DNA of 64,000 nucleotides from DATKFM01 sp963810485 (GTDB taxonomy: Bacteria; Pseudomonadota; Alphaproteobacteria; Dongiales; Dongiaceae): the NCBI GenBank assembly GCA_963810485.1, contig CAWENQ010000007.1:124001-188000 (forward strand), read 5' to 3'. The notes under the pieces were generated by a model that saw nothing but the letters and a program-made list of their open reading frames with translations, searched no databases and was not told the DNA's origin. Made by a program: the position numbers and the translations under genes. Shown piece after piece: positions 36,522 to 45,560 of this stretch. How positions within the stretch are numbered: the stretch's first letter is position 1; every line of letters begins with the position of its first letter.

Positions 36522-37667
36522 CTAGGAAGCCAGGGCGTGGAGCGACTCGAATTGTCGCAAGGCTTGCTTCAACGCGCCTGCAACAAGAGCAATATGCCCA
36601 TCGCTTAGATGCGGGTACATCGGCAGGGACAGGATCTGCGACGCTGCTTCCTCGACCACGGGCAACTGGATGCGCTTCTTGGTCGCGAATGCCGGCTGAC
36701 GGTGGCAAGGCGTCGGATAATGAATTCCGGTCGCAATGTTATCCACAGCCAGGATACGGCGAAGCTCGTCACGATGCGGCGCCTTGATGACGAAAAGATG
36801 GTGGCTGCTGACGGCACCCGACGCTGTTTTCACCGTCTCGACTGGAAGCGGCGCCAAAGCGGCTTCATAGGCAGTCGCCGCGCGCCTGCGCCCTGCATTC
36901 CATTCGTCCAGGCATTTCAGCTTGATCGACAGGACCGCCGCCTGCAACGCGTCGAGGCGATAGTTGTTGCCGATGAGATCGTGCTGGTGCGGATTGTGAA
37001 GCGCCCGGCCGTGGTTGGCGATGGAGCGTATGCGCTCGGCCAGGGCGCCATCGTTGGTGACGATCGCGCCGGCATCGCCGAACGCCCCGAGATTCTTTCC
37101 GGGGTAGAAACTGAAGCAGCCGATCGTCGAAAGTCCGCCGGCGCGCCGCCCGTTCCAGGTTGCGCCATGGGCCTGCGCGGCGTCCTCGATGACGGCAATG
37201 CCCGCCTTTGAGGCTACGCGCGAGATGGCATCCATATCAACGGGTTGGCCGTAAAGATGTATGGCAATGACGGCGGCCGTGCGCGGCGTGATTGCCGCCT
37301 CTACGGCCGCGGCGGTCATGAGCAAGGTGCTGGGATTGACATCTATATATACCGGCGTTGCGCCGACCGCCTCGATCGCCTCTACCGTGGCAACGAATGT
37401 GTTGGCCGGCAGGATGACTTCGTCGCCGACCTGGATTCCCAGCGCGGCCAACGCCAATTGCAGGGCTGCCGTGCCATTGCTGAGTCCGACGCAATGCCGC
37501 GTTCCGCAATAGGCCGCCCAATCCGCTTCAAATCGCTCGACGGGCTCGCCGCCGATGAAGCCCGATGTCGATACGGCCCGTGACCATGCTTGATTGAACT
37601 CGGGCATGAGCCCGGCATGCATGGCCGCCAAATCCAGGAAGGGTACGCCGTTCATCTGGGCACTCAT
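36522..37667 (-). CDS. DegT/DnrJ/EryC1/StrS-family nucleotide-sugar aminotransferase
   Basis: A 381-residue PLP enzyme. The internal aldimine Lys191 lies in FSFYPGKNLGAFGDAG. Asp162 of EDAAQAHGA contacts the cofactor ring, and GLSNGTAALQLAL binds the phosphate. Enzymes of this family transaminate a keto group on a nucleotide-linked sugar using glutamate or glutamine. With the oxidoreductase encoded immediately upstream (4-base overlap) this gives the classic route to a 3- or 4-amino sugar, supplying an amine on which the neighbouring FemAB-like proteins could act. Confidence 0.93.
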   Translation of the reverse strand: MSAQMNGVPFLDLAAMHAGLMPEFNQAWSRAVSTSGFIGGEPVERFEADWAAYCGTRHCVGLSNGTAALQLALAALGIQVGDEVILPANTFVATVEAIEAVGATPVYIDVNPSTLLMTAAAVEAAITPRTAAVIAIHLYGQPVDMDAISRVASKAGIAVIEDAAQAHGATWNGRRAGGLSTIGCFSFYPGKNLGAFGDAGAIVTNDGALAERIRSIANHGRALHNPHQHDLIGNNYRLDALQAAVLSIKLKCLDEWNAGRRRAATAYEAALAPLPVETVKTASGAVSSHHLFVIKAPHRDELRRILAVDNIATGIHYPTPCHRQPAFATKKRIQLPVVEEAASQILSLPMYPHLSDGHIALVAGALKQALRQFESLHALAS

Positions 37668-38812
37668 GGAGCTACGAGGGAGCTGACATCAGGCAGCTTG
37701 GGCCGCGCGAAACCTGCGTCGACCTTGATCGCCTGGCCGGTACGCAAGGATTGATCGATTGCTTCGAGCACGGCGACCACCGAAAGGCCGTCCCATCCGT
37801 CCTCATCCGGGACGCTGCCGTTGCAGATGCAGTCGATGAAATGCGTGTCTTCGATCGCCAGCGGCTCGGCCAGCGGGATATGCGGAGAAACGATATCGCC
37901 GTACCGGTATGAAAGCGGTTGTTCGTGCAGCGGACGCTCGGGATTTTGCCGCTCGACGCCGCGGTCGAAGATCCGCAGCCGTTCTTCGATCATGTCATTA
38001 TATACGGCCATCTTGCCGCTGCCGACGACGGTTACCCTGCGGACCTTGTCAGGATCGAGCCAGGAGACGTGGATGTAACCGGTGACGCGCCGCTCCTCGT
38101 ACTCGAGCCGGGCAATCGCCAGGTCCTCTAGCCCGCCAAATGCATGCGAGGCGCCCCAGGCAGAGACACGGGTCGGCGAGGACTGCAAAAGATAATTGAG
38201 GATGGAGATGTCGTGCGGCGCCAAGTCCCAGACGACGTTAACATCCGGCCGGTACTGGCCCAGATTCAGGCGTGCTGAGTGAATATAGTAGATCTCGCCG
38301 AGGTCGCCCCGATCCATGCGGTGCTTTAGCTCACGTACGGCCGGGTTAAAGCTGAAGGTATGGCCGGTCATCAGGACGACATTGGCGCGGGCGGCCTCCC
38401 TGATGAGCATCTCAGCCTGGGCAACAGACGTGGCCAAAGGCTTCTCGACCAGCACATGCTTGCCATGGCGGATGGCTTCAAGTGCAACATCGGCGTGCCT
38501 TTGCGCCGGTACTGCAATGATGACGGCATCGATATGAGGCAGAGCGGATTCGAGATCAGCGAAGGTCGGAGCGTTTGGAAATGCGCCCCGCATGGTGTCG
38601 CGGATCCGCACACTCTGGTCGATAATGGCGACTTCTTTGACGCGGGGGATGCTGTTCAGCACGCGAACGTGCTTCGAACCCCAATAACCGCAGCCGATTA
38701 CGCCGACTCGGAGTTCACGCTGCCGAGCAACCAGGATCGGCGGCCCAAGGTGTTCGCTATAGCTGCGGCTATCCGCCTGGCCACGATCTATCGTGCCAAC
38801 ATCTGCTGTCAT
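37664..38812 (-). CDS. Gfo/Idh/MocA-family oxidoreductase
   Basis: A 382-residue NAD(P)-dependent sugar dehydrogenase. The Rossmann fingerprint is GVIGCGYWGSKH and the conserved GKHVLVEKPLATS holds the catalytic Lys of EKP. The motif VWDLAPHDISILNYLL carries the catalytic Asp/His pair, as in WlbA/WbpB-type UDP-sugar 3-dehydrogenases. It probably creates the keto group used by the next enzyme. ATG 38812 is chosen because the longer frame would need a TTG at 38827. It is the first gene of the leftward polysaccharide operon, divergent from manC. Confidence 0.9.
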   Translation of the reverse strand: MTADVGTIDRGQADSRSYSEHLGPPILVARQRELRVGVIGCGYWGSKHVRVLNSIPRVKEVAIIDQSVRIRDTMRGAFPNAPTFADLESALPHIDAVIIAVPAQRHADVALEAIRHGKHVLVEKPLATSVAQAEMLIREAARANVVLMTGHTFSFNPAVRELKHRMDRGDLGEIYYIHSARLNLGQYRPDVNVVWDLAPHDISILNYLLQSSPTRVSAWGASHAFGGLEDLAIARLEYEERRVTGYIHVSWLDPDKVRRVTVVGSGKMAVYNDMIEERLRIFDRGVERQNPERPLHEQPLSYRYGDIVSPHIPLAEPLAIEDTHFIDCICNGSVPDEDGWDGLSVVAVLEAIDQSLRTGQAIKVDAGFARPKLPDVSSLVAP

Positions 38813-39346
38813 TTTGTGCCCACTCAAGCAAGTACCGGTTAACTATCAATCAGTTCGTCCTAAAGCTGGGCACGAGTCATCTCCTGCGCTGCGATGGTGC
38901 TGCGCCGCAATCAGATTCAATTGGCAAAGACCCCACGTCGAGCGACTTAAACCGCACGTCGATCGAACAATGTTACTCACTACCCACAGCTCAACTTTTT
39001 TGTGCTGTCTTATGGACTTCCGTCCGTCAGCAGCACTTGAAGCGACTATGACCGAGTCATAAAAAATGCGCAAGCAATACAGTGCAAACAGCGCGTCTTT
39101 CGGCGTCGTACACGAAATTTTGAACGGCATCCTGATTCAAAAATGCGTGTTTCAATTCTGATACGAGGTATGTCTCACCGATAGTACAAACGGCGCAAAC
39201 AAACTGAAGCGACGCGTGAGCTGCACGACGCGCAACACAACGAGCGGCCATCGCGTTTTGCATGCAAGGATGGCTTTCCTGGCACGATGCGCCTATGTCA
39301 TGATGATCAAGTGGATGGATTTGCGGCGAGCTGATCGAGCGGCGAA
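38813..39346. promoter_or_regulatory. Divergent control region of the polysaccharide locus
   Basis: This gap of about 530 bases separates the leftward operon from the rightward manC unit and must hold both promoters. It is noticeably AT-richer than its flanks. A perfect short palindrome TATGAC-CGA-GTCATA occupies 39047-39061, just before an A6 run, and could be an operator. No convincing sigma-70 or sigma-54 element was found. Open frames here have no ribosome-binding sites or recognisable products. Confidence 0.5.
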
Positions 39347-40765
39347 ATGACAACAGAGAAGAAGAGCGCCGGTCGCATCGTTCCGGTTATTCTAGCAGGC
39401 GGATCGGGCACGAGGCTGTGGCCGCTTTCCCGTAGCCTGCAGCCCAAACAGTTTCACTCGTTGATGGACGACGAAAGTCTGTTGGTCGCGACGTGCCGCC
39501 GTGTCGCGCCGTCGCCGCAATTCGATCATCCGATAATCATCTGCAATAGGCGGCATGAGACTCTGATTTCGAGGCAGTTGCGGAATGCCGGCATTGTTCC
39601 GAGGGCAATCATCTTTGAGCCCATCGCGCGGGGAACAGCGGCAGCCGCGGCCCTGGCAGCGCAACTTGTCGCGCGCGACGATCCCGCAAGCAGCTTACTG
39701 CTGCTGGCGGCCGACAATTATCTGGAACGACCCGCGGCATTTCTAGAGGCCGCTGTCCGCGGTGCGCGGGCGGCAGATCTGGGTCGCATCGTCGTCTTCG
39801 GCGTTGCGCCGACGCGTGCCGAGAGCGGTTTCGGTTATATCGAGGTCGGCGAGGCGATAGCCGATGCACCAGGCGTGCGGCACGTCCGGGCCTTTGTCGA
39901 GAAACCAGGTCACGTGCAGGCGGAAGCCCTGATGAATTCGGGCCAGCATCTGTGGAACAGCGGCAATTTTCTCTTCAGAACTGAAACATTGCTGCGCGAG
40001 CTTGACCGGTTGCGGCCGGATATCCTGGCGGCCTGCCGCCCAGCGCTGGATCAAGGGCGCGTTGTCGCCGGTGGCCTGGTCCCCGATAAGTCATCGCTTG
40101 CCGCTGCGCCAACCGAGTCGCTTGACCGCGCGATCATGGAACATACCGACCGCGCCGCGGTCGTGCCCCTCGATGCCGGCTGGAGCGATGTCGGGACTTG
40201 GGAGGCGGTATGGCGCGCTTCGGCCAAGGATGAGAACGGCAACAGTCTGTCGGGGGACGTCATCGTCGAGAACGCGCAAGGCTGCTACATCAGGGGCGAG
40301 GGACGGCTGGTGGCCGCCGTGGGGCTGACCGATCTCGTCGTGATCGAAACCGCTGATGCCGTGCTTGTCGCCCGCCGCGATTCCGCCGCTGAAGTAAGAG
40401 CGCTGGTCGAGCGCCTGGAGCAGCTCCAGCGGCCGGAGGCAAGGTCGCATTCGCCGGATCGCGGTAGCTGGGGATCCGTCCGGCGCGTCGAAGAGGACGA
40501 TCAATGCGCGATAAATCGCATCGAAGTGAACCCCGGCGCGCGTGTGTCCAGGCATGTGGCCCCTGGCCGGGCGGAGCATTGGTTCGTCGCACAGGGCATA
40601 GCATCCATCGCGTTCGGCGATGAAACGAAACTGTTGCATCAGAGCGAGTCAATGCATCTTCATGCAGGTGCCATCTATCACCTGCAGAATATGGCGGCTG
40701 TGCCGCTGCATCTGATCGAGATCCAGACCCTCGCCAGTGTTGCCAGGGAGCGGGAACTGCAATGA
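39347..40765 (+). CDS. manC: Mannose-1-phosphate guanylyltransferase / mannose-6-phosphate isomerase
   Basis: A 472-residue bifunctional-type enzyme making GDP-mannose. The nucleotidyltransferase half opens with PVILAGGSGTRLWPLSR and QPKQFHSL. It includes FVEKPGHVQAEALMNSGQHLWNSGNF and the sugar-binding DAGWSDVGTWEAVW. The C-terminal cupin half (about 365-465) has RVSRHVAPGRAEHWFV, the phosphomannose-isomerase-type region, although some AlgA/ManC proteins with this domain have little isomerase activity. The ATG at 39347 fits the family start. It overlaps the downstream glycosyltransferase gene by 4 bases, and a phosphomannomutase is encoded at 44.1 kb, completing the pathway. Confidence 0.93.
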   Translation: MTTEKKSAGRIVPVILAGGSGTRLWPLSRSLQPKQFHSLMDDESLLVATCRRVAPSPQFDHPIIICNRRHETLISRQLRNAGIVPRAIIFEPIARGTAAAAALAAQLVARDDPASSLLLLAADNYLERPAAFLEAAVRGARAADLGRIVVFGVAPTRAESGFGYIEVGEAIADAPGVRHVRAFVEKPGHVQAEALMNSGQHLWNSGNFLFRTETLLRELDRLRPDILAACRPALDQGRVVAGGLVPDKSSLAAAPTESLDRAIMEHTDRAAVVPLDAGWSDVGTWEAVWRASAKDENGNSLSGDVIVENAQGCYIRGEGRLVAAVGLTDLVVIETADAVLVARRDSAAEVRALVERLEQLQRPEARSHSPDRGSWGSVRRVEEDDQCAINRIEVNPGARVSRHVAPGRAEHWFVAQGIASIAFGDETKLLHQSESMHLHAGAIYHLQNMAAVPLHLIEIQTLASVARERELQ

Positions 40766-42045
40766 CCGCTCACGTCGAGCAATCTGACAAGGGCGCGGTC
40801 TGTATCTTGCGTCACAGCAGCTATCCCGCCGAGCTCAATGTCAGGCGCGAGGCTGAGGCGCTGCTAAAGGATGGCTACGAGGTGCATGTCATTTGTCTGC
40901 GGGATGAGTCGCAGCTGTCACATGAAGACGTCGGCGGCGTTCAGGTCCGCCGCCTTCCGGTGCGGCACCGCCGTGGAAGGATCAGCAGATACCTGTTTGA
41001 GTACAACGTATTCCTCCTGCTTGCGTCCTTTGAGCTGCTGCAACTCCATCTGCGCTGCCGGTTGCGTGCGATCCAAGTGAACACGATGCCGGACTATCTG
41101 GTGTTTGCAGCACTGATCCCGCGCCTGCTGGGTGTGAAGGTGGTGTTGCACTTGCACGAACCGATGCCGGAGCTGTTCACAACGATGTTCCCCCAGCGCC
41201 GGTATGCGTGGCTGCGGGCGCTGATCCGCTGGTCGGAGCGCTTAAGCCTTGCATTCGCTGATCGCGTTCTCACCGTGACGGAGGAAATGCGGGAGACTGT
41301 AAGCCGGCGAGGCGCGGATTCCGCCAAGATAACTGTCATTGTCAATGTCCCCGACGATGATCTGATTCGGCTTCCGCGGCAGGTCGCCGCCATGCATCCC
41401 GAAGCATTGCCGAATGGGCCACGGGCGTTTCGTATCCTTTGCCACGGCTCGATCGAAGAGCGATACGGCTTCGACCTCGTTGTGCGGGCGGTGGCGAGAT
41501 TGGCGTCCGATATTCCGGGTATCGAGTTTCGTTTCATGGGCAAGGGGGACTATGTCCCCGCATTACAAGCCTTTGCGAAGGAACTTAAGGTCGAAGCACA
41601 CGTGACGTATCTCGGCTTTGTGCCCTTCGAGACGATGATCGCCGAGATTCTCGCCGCCGATGTCACGGTTGTGCCGATGCGGCGCAATCCGTACTCGGTG
41701 CTCGTCCACACCAACAAGATGTTCGAGTATCTGGCGCTTGAGCGTCCGGTCGTAGCCTCGCGATTGGATTCTGTGGCGGCTTACTTTCCAGACGACGCGA
41801 TCCTGTATTTCAACCCCGACGATGAGGTCGATCTTGCCCGTCGGCTGCGCGAGGTCTTCGCCGACCGGGACGCGACTGCCAAGCGCGTCCAGGCCGCCAC
41901 CAAGATATATGAAAGCTACCGGTGGACCCACGAGAGGCGGAAATATCTAGCTGTGTACGACTCTCTGCTCGGCGGCCGGATGAAAGCGAGCCAGGCTGCG
42001 GCGGCGCAGATTTCGGCCACGAGGACGACAAGCCCGGCGGAATGA
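40762..42045 (+). CDS. Glycosyltransferase family 4
   Basis: A 427-residue GT-B glycosyltransferase. The N-terminal acceptor domain has the family pattern PAELNVRREAEALLKDGYEV followed by VVLHLHEPMPELF. The C-terminal donor domain contains RILCHGSIEERYGFDLVVRA and NPYSVLVHTNKMFEYLALER, the region holding the conserved acidic residue that contacts the sugar nucleotide. With GDP-mannose synthesis encoded in the same unit, a mannosyltransferase role is plausible but unproven. It is translationally coupled to manC (ATGA overlap) and sits 25 bases ahead of a secreted muramidase-like gene. Confidence 0.9.
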   Translation: MTAHVEQSDKGAVCILRHSSYPAELNVRREAEALLKDGYEVHVICLRDESQLSHEDVGGVQVRRLPVRHRRGRISRYLFEYNVFLLLASFELLQLHLRCRLRAIQVNTMPDYLVFAALIPRLLGVKVVLHLHEPMPELFTTMFPQRRYAWLRALIRWSERLSLAFADRVLTVTEEMRETVSRRGADSAKITVIVNVPDDDLIRLPRQVAAMHPEALPNGPRAFRILCHGSIEERYGFDLVVRAVARLASDIPGIEFRFMGKGDYVPALQAFAKELKVEAHVTYLGFVPFETMIAEILAADVTVVPMRRNPYSVLVHTNKMFEYLALERPVVASRLDSVAAYFPDDAILYFNPDDEVDLARRLREVFADRDATAKRVQAATKIYESYRWTHERRKYLAVYDSLLGGRMKASQAAAAQISATRTTSPAE

Positions 42046-42070
42046 CTGATTGCAGCGGCGGATCATAGAA

Positions 42071-42907
42071 ATGCGTGAGAAAGAGTTAAGGTGCTTGCTA
42101 TCGTTTCTTCGTTCGATTGGTAAGGCGCTTGCGCCCATTGCGATCGTCGCTCTGGCTGTAATCGGAAATCCGTTAACGGCAAATGCTGAGGCTAACCGGG
42201 ACACGCCTGCGATACGCAAGGCACCGGAGCCTGCGGCGCCCCCCTCCATGTCGGGCGAGTTCCAGACTTTGCCGCCCGGATCCCGGCTGCCATCGGCAGC
42301 GGATTGTGCCGCCAGTGTGAGGCGGTCCGGATGGGAGCCCCGGCCGCAAAACGCGGCGGCAAATCGGACCATGGGCAGTAGCGGCGCGAAGATCGACGGC
42401 GCAGATGCATCCTTCAATGCCCGATATGCGTCGCGCGTCGACGGCGATTTTGTCGGCACGACAGACGAGATCATCCAATGGGGCGCCTGCAAATGGGGCT
42501 TCAGCGAAGATATGACCCGAGCGCGGGCGATACAGGAAAGCAATTGGCATCAGTCTCAACTCGGTGACAAATCCGATAGTCCGGCGGCTTGCGCCACCAT
42601 TGGGCAGGCGGCGCCTTGTTGGCAGAGCTATGGGCTATTGCAGGTCAAAGGCACCGTGCACGAGGAGACCTATCCCCTTGCCAAGGATTCCACTGCATAC
42701 AATGTGGACTATGCCCTGGCGTGGCTGCGCGCTTGCTATGAAGGGGCCTTCGACCATTGGTTGGACAATGGCTATGGCGCCGGCGACGAATGGGGCTGTG
42801 TCGGGGCCTGGTTTTCCGGAAACTGGTACGACAGCGGCGCCCGGCACTATATCGAGGGCGTCAAGCAGCACCTCGCAAAGCGCGACTGGAAGCGGGACCA
42901 ATTCTGA
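42071..42907 (+). CDS. Secreted lysozyme-like/lytic transglycosylase-like protein
   Basis: A 278-residue exported protein with a signal peptide (hydrophobic core around residues 20-34, predicted cleavage after TANA). The mature protein has a low-complexity linker, then a domain with ARAIQESNWHQSQLGD, where Glu156 is in the position of the catalytic acid of SLT/lysozyme folds, and QSYGLLQVKGT, the GLLQ motif. Cys residues are numerous and may form disulfides. It may cut peptidoglycan to allow assembly of the export machinery, or degrade the polymer itself. The start at ATG 42071 is favoured over a TTG at 42050. Confidence 0.75.
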   Translation: MREKELRCLLSFLRSIGKALAPIAIVALAVIGNPLTANAEANRDTPAIRKAPEPAAPPSMSGEFQTLPPGSRLPSAADCAASVRRSGWEPRPQNAAANRTMGSSGAKIDGADASFNARYASRVDGDFVGTTDEIIQWGACKWGFSEDMTRARAIQESNWHQSQLGDKSDSPAACATIGQAAPCWQSYGLLQVKGTVHEETYPLAKDSTAYNVDYALAWLRACYEGAFDHWLDNGYGAGDEWGCVGAWFSGNWYDSGARHYIEGVKQHLAKRDWKRDQF

Positions 42908-42974
42908 CCGGCGCTACGCATGATCTCAGGCAAGAACCTGCCGCTCGCCCTCCTCGAGCTGGAGCAGCAGCGTT

Positions 42975-43703
42975 TTAGGTTGCTGTCGCCTTGATTGGCG
43001 CCGTGGCCGCCGGCCGGTTGAGCGGCACAGTTGGACCGGTATCTGGTTCTGAATAAGGACCAAACACAGTGCGGCAGCGGAAGAAACGCCAGATCTGGGA
43101 GCGGCGTATATAGGGAAAGAAGCCGGCACGCGCGCAGCCTTTCAGCGACGCAATGTTGTCGAAGCCAACAAAAGTGATCACGAAGCGTGCGCCGAGGCCC
43201 GCACCTTTTTCGGCGATCTGCGCCATCGCGGCCTGCATGATCCGCTTGCCACGGAACGCCTCCGGCGTGAAAGCGCCCTCAAGAAGCGCTTCGTCGCCAC
43301 CGAGGTCCGGAAACAAGCCGCTGAAATAGCTGCGGACTTTCTCGTTATCGCGGCTGGTGAACAGCCACTGCATGTAACAGGGTTTATCGTCTTCTGTTAC
43401 AGCGACGAAACAGGTGCCGAAATTGGCATCCAGGAGATGCCGGCGCACCACGCGCTGCCATTTCTCTTCATTGGAGAGTTGTGGGTCCGTCACATCGAGG
43501 ATCGCAGCGACGTCCCGCGGTTCGATCGGTCTTACCTTGATCGGAATTGCCGCCGCGGGCGCATCCAGCGGAGCCGCCAGATCGCGCCGCAGTCCAACCG
43601 CGTCCCAGCTGGAATTCAGCCGGTTCAACAAGGCCTTCCAGCTTCGGCGCAGGACTTCTGGATTCAGAGCCGAGCGGGCGAGGCGAATCCACGATGCAAA
43701 CAT
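42975..43703 (-). CDS. GNAT-fold acetyltransferase-like protein
   Basis: A 242-residue protein with an N-terminal helical extension (1-55) and a GNAT-like domain. The domain has VRPIEPRDVAAILDVTDP, GTCFVAVTEDDKPCYMQWLF, the acetyl-CoA loop EAFRGKRIMQAAMAQIAEKG and FDNIASLKGCARAGFFPY, which are typical of motif A and B. The C-terminal 25 residues are Pro/Thr/Ala-rich. It runs opposite to the surrounding precursor genes. Likely an N- or O-acetyltransferase for a surface sugar, inferred from position only. Confidence 0.75.
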   Translation of the reverse strand: MFASWIRLARSALNPEVLRRSWKALLNRLNSSWDAVGLRRDLAAPLDAPAAAIPIKVRPIEPRDVAAILDVTDPQLSNEEKWQRVVRRHLLDANFGTCFVAVTEDDKPCYMQWLFTSRDNEKVRSYFSGLFPDLGGDEALLEGAFTPEAFRGKRIMQAAMAQIAEKGAGLGARFVITFVGFDNIASLKGCARAGFFPYIRRSQIWRFFRCRTVFGPYSEPDTGPTVPLNRPAATAPIKATAT

Positions 43704-43848
43704 TTTGTGGCCCTTCCCTGGGCCGATCAGCAGTTACCGCCGGTGACGTATGACGAGGCTTCCCGAGCGGCATGGCGCTGGAGAAGCATGGTCGATGCTG
43801 TTTGTAACCGGTGTTCCACCCAAACGGCCTTCGTTTTGTTTTCCGACC

Positions 43849-43876
43849 AAGCCGATAGGCTCAACCTATCCGGCTT
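43849..43876. repeat. Imperfect hairpin in the gap before the phosphomannomutase gene
   Basis: AAGCCGATAGG and CCTATCCGGCTT pair with one bulged base around a 5-base loop. No T-run follows on either strand, so it is not a clear terminator. It is the only structure seen in the 419-base non-coding stretch 43704-44122, which otherwise shows no gene. Confidence 0.35.
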
Positions 43877-44122
43877 TGATCTCTTGCAGGAACAGTATCG
43901 AATCGCCGTAGTTGCTTCAATTGGACAATCGCATCCTCAAGAAAAATTGAGTGCACCTTGATGCTTCCTGTCGATTTCTCCCGCGACAGCGCCACCTGTC
44001 GGACATCGACCTATGCAATGAAATTTGATTGCGCGGTCACCAGGTAGTTAGATGCAGGTTTGAGGGCTGGGCGTAGCGGAACGCCGGGATCAGCAACAGA
44101 GTCCGCCCAACCGGTGAACGCC

Positions 44123-45520
44123 ATGCATAAGCTTGAACCGACAATTCTCCGGGAATACGACATCCGCGGCATCGTTGGGGAGACGCTGGCCGCGTCGGAT
44201 GCCCACGCCGTCGGCCGTGCCTTCGGCACCATGGTTCGCCGCGCCGGCGGCAGGACAGTCTGTGTCGGTTACGACGGCCGGCTGAGTTCGCCTGAACTGG
44301 AGGCAGCGCTTGTTGAGGGTCTGCGCGGTTGCGGCCTTGAGGTCTGGCGCATCGGCCTCGGCCCGACACCGATGCTGTATTTTGCGACCACAATTCTTTC
44401 TGCCGATGCCGGGATCATGGTTACGGGATCGCACAATCCGCCGGATCACAATGGATTCAAGATGATGCTCGGTGGAAAAGCATTCTTCGGACCAGCAATC
44501 CAGGAATTGGGGCGTTTGGCCTCGATGGGGGCGTTTCAGGACGACCAGCCGGGCAAAGTCATCGAAAAAAAGGTCGGCGATCGCTATCTGGATCGCCTTG
44601 TGGCGGGCTTGAGCGAATCCGGCCCCCTTGGCCGGCCCCTTTCGGTGGCGTGGGATGCTGGAAACGGAGCGACGGGTGACGTGCTGTCGGAACTCGTTCG
44701 CCGCCTGCCGGGGCGGCATTTTCTGCTGAACGAAAAAATCGACGGCCGATTTCCCGCACATCATCCGGACCCCACTGTGGAAGCCAACCTGCGGCAATTG
44801 CAGGCTACCGTTATCAGCGAGAAGTGCGATCTCGGGATTGCGTTCGACGGCGATGGCGATCGGCTTGGAGTCGTCGATGATCTTGGCCATGTCCTGTGGG
44901 CAGATCAGCTCATGATACTCTATGCAAGGAATGTCCTGCGCGACAATCCGACGGCCACGATCATTGCCGACGTCAAGTCGAGCCAGCTGCTGTTCGACGA
45001 AATAGCCCGCGCCGGCGGCCACCCCCTGATGTGGCGCACCGGGCATTCCCTCATCAAATCCAAGATGGCCGAGACAAATGCGCCGCTGGCCGGCGAGATG
45101 AGCGGGCATATCTTCTTCGGGCTGCCATATTACGGCTTCGATGACGCTCTCTACGCAGCAGTCCGATTGATCGGAATCTTGAGCCAGGCGGGCGAATCCC
45201 TTTCCGCCATTCGCACCACGTGGCCGAAGTTCGTTAATACGCCAGAGCACCGCATTCCCAGCTCAGATCTGCGAAAGTTCGCCGTGATCGAGGAAGTGAA
45301 GGCGCAGCTGCGGCAGCAGGGCGCGAAATTTGACGATATCGATGGCGTGCGAGTACAGGCTGACGATGGCTGGTGGCTGCTCCGGGCATCAAATACGCAG
45401 GCAATTCTTGTCGCACGTTGCGAAGCCGACAACATGGCCAGTCTCGAGCGCTTGAAGATGGCGATCAATCGAGCGTTGGAGACGGCTGGTCAAGCGGCTG
45501 TCGACTGGGAGTCTTCCTAG
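44123..45520 (+). CDS. Phosphomannomutase/phosphoglucomutase
   Basis: A 465-residue alpha-D-phosphohexomutase of the AlgC/ManB type. The phosphoserine loop is TGSHNPPDHNGFK with catalytic Ser103. The metal loop FDGDGDRLGVVD (Asp242, Asp244, Asp246) and sugar-binding loop GEMSGHIFF follow, and the C-terminal phosphate-binding loop appears as RASNTQAILVARCEA. It converts mannose-6-phosphate to mannose-1-phosphate (and probably glucose phosphates), feeding ManC. ATG 44123 (MHKLEPTILREYDIRG) fits the family start better than the open extension to 44060. Confidence 0.93.
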   Translation: MHKLEPTILREYDIRGIVGETLAASDAHAVGRAFGTMVRRAGGRTVCVGYDGRLSSPELEAALVEGLRGCGLEVWRIGLGPTPMLYFATTILSADAGIMVTGSHNPPDHNGFKMMLGGKAFFGPAIQELGRLASMGAFQDDQPGKVIEKKVGDRYLDRLVAGLSESGPLGRPLSVAWDAGNGATGDVLSELVRRLPGRHFLLNEKIDGRFPAHHPDPTVEANLRQLQATVISEKCDLGIAFDGDGDRLGVVDDLGHVLWADQLMILYARNVLRDNPTATIIADVKSSQLLFDEIARAGGHPLMWRTGHSLIKSKMAETNAPLAGEMSGHIFFGLPYYGFDDALYAAVRLIGILSQAGESLSAIRTTWPKFVNTPEHRIPSSDLRKFAVIEEVKAQLRQQGAKFDDIDGVRVQADDGWWLLRASNTQAILVARCEADNMASLERLKMAINRALETAGQAAVDWESS

Positions 45521-45560
45521 AACTTCGACCAGCTACGATGCTTGCCAGTGAAATGCTCTG

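Noticed and set aside
38846..39353. Small minus-strand frames in the divergent promoter gap
   Set aside because: No ribosome-binding sites, no recognisable motifs, AT-rich composition expected for a control region.
42975..43703. Assigning the GNAT-like gene a specific WbpD-type N-acetyltransferase role
   Set aside because: WbpD-type enzymes have left-handed beta-helix hexapeptide repeats; this protein has a GNAT fold, so only a general acetyltransferase call is justified.
43849..43876. Hairpin as rho-independent terminator
   Set aside because: The stem is followed by no T-run on either strand and lies over 140 bases from the nearest gene end.
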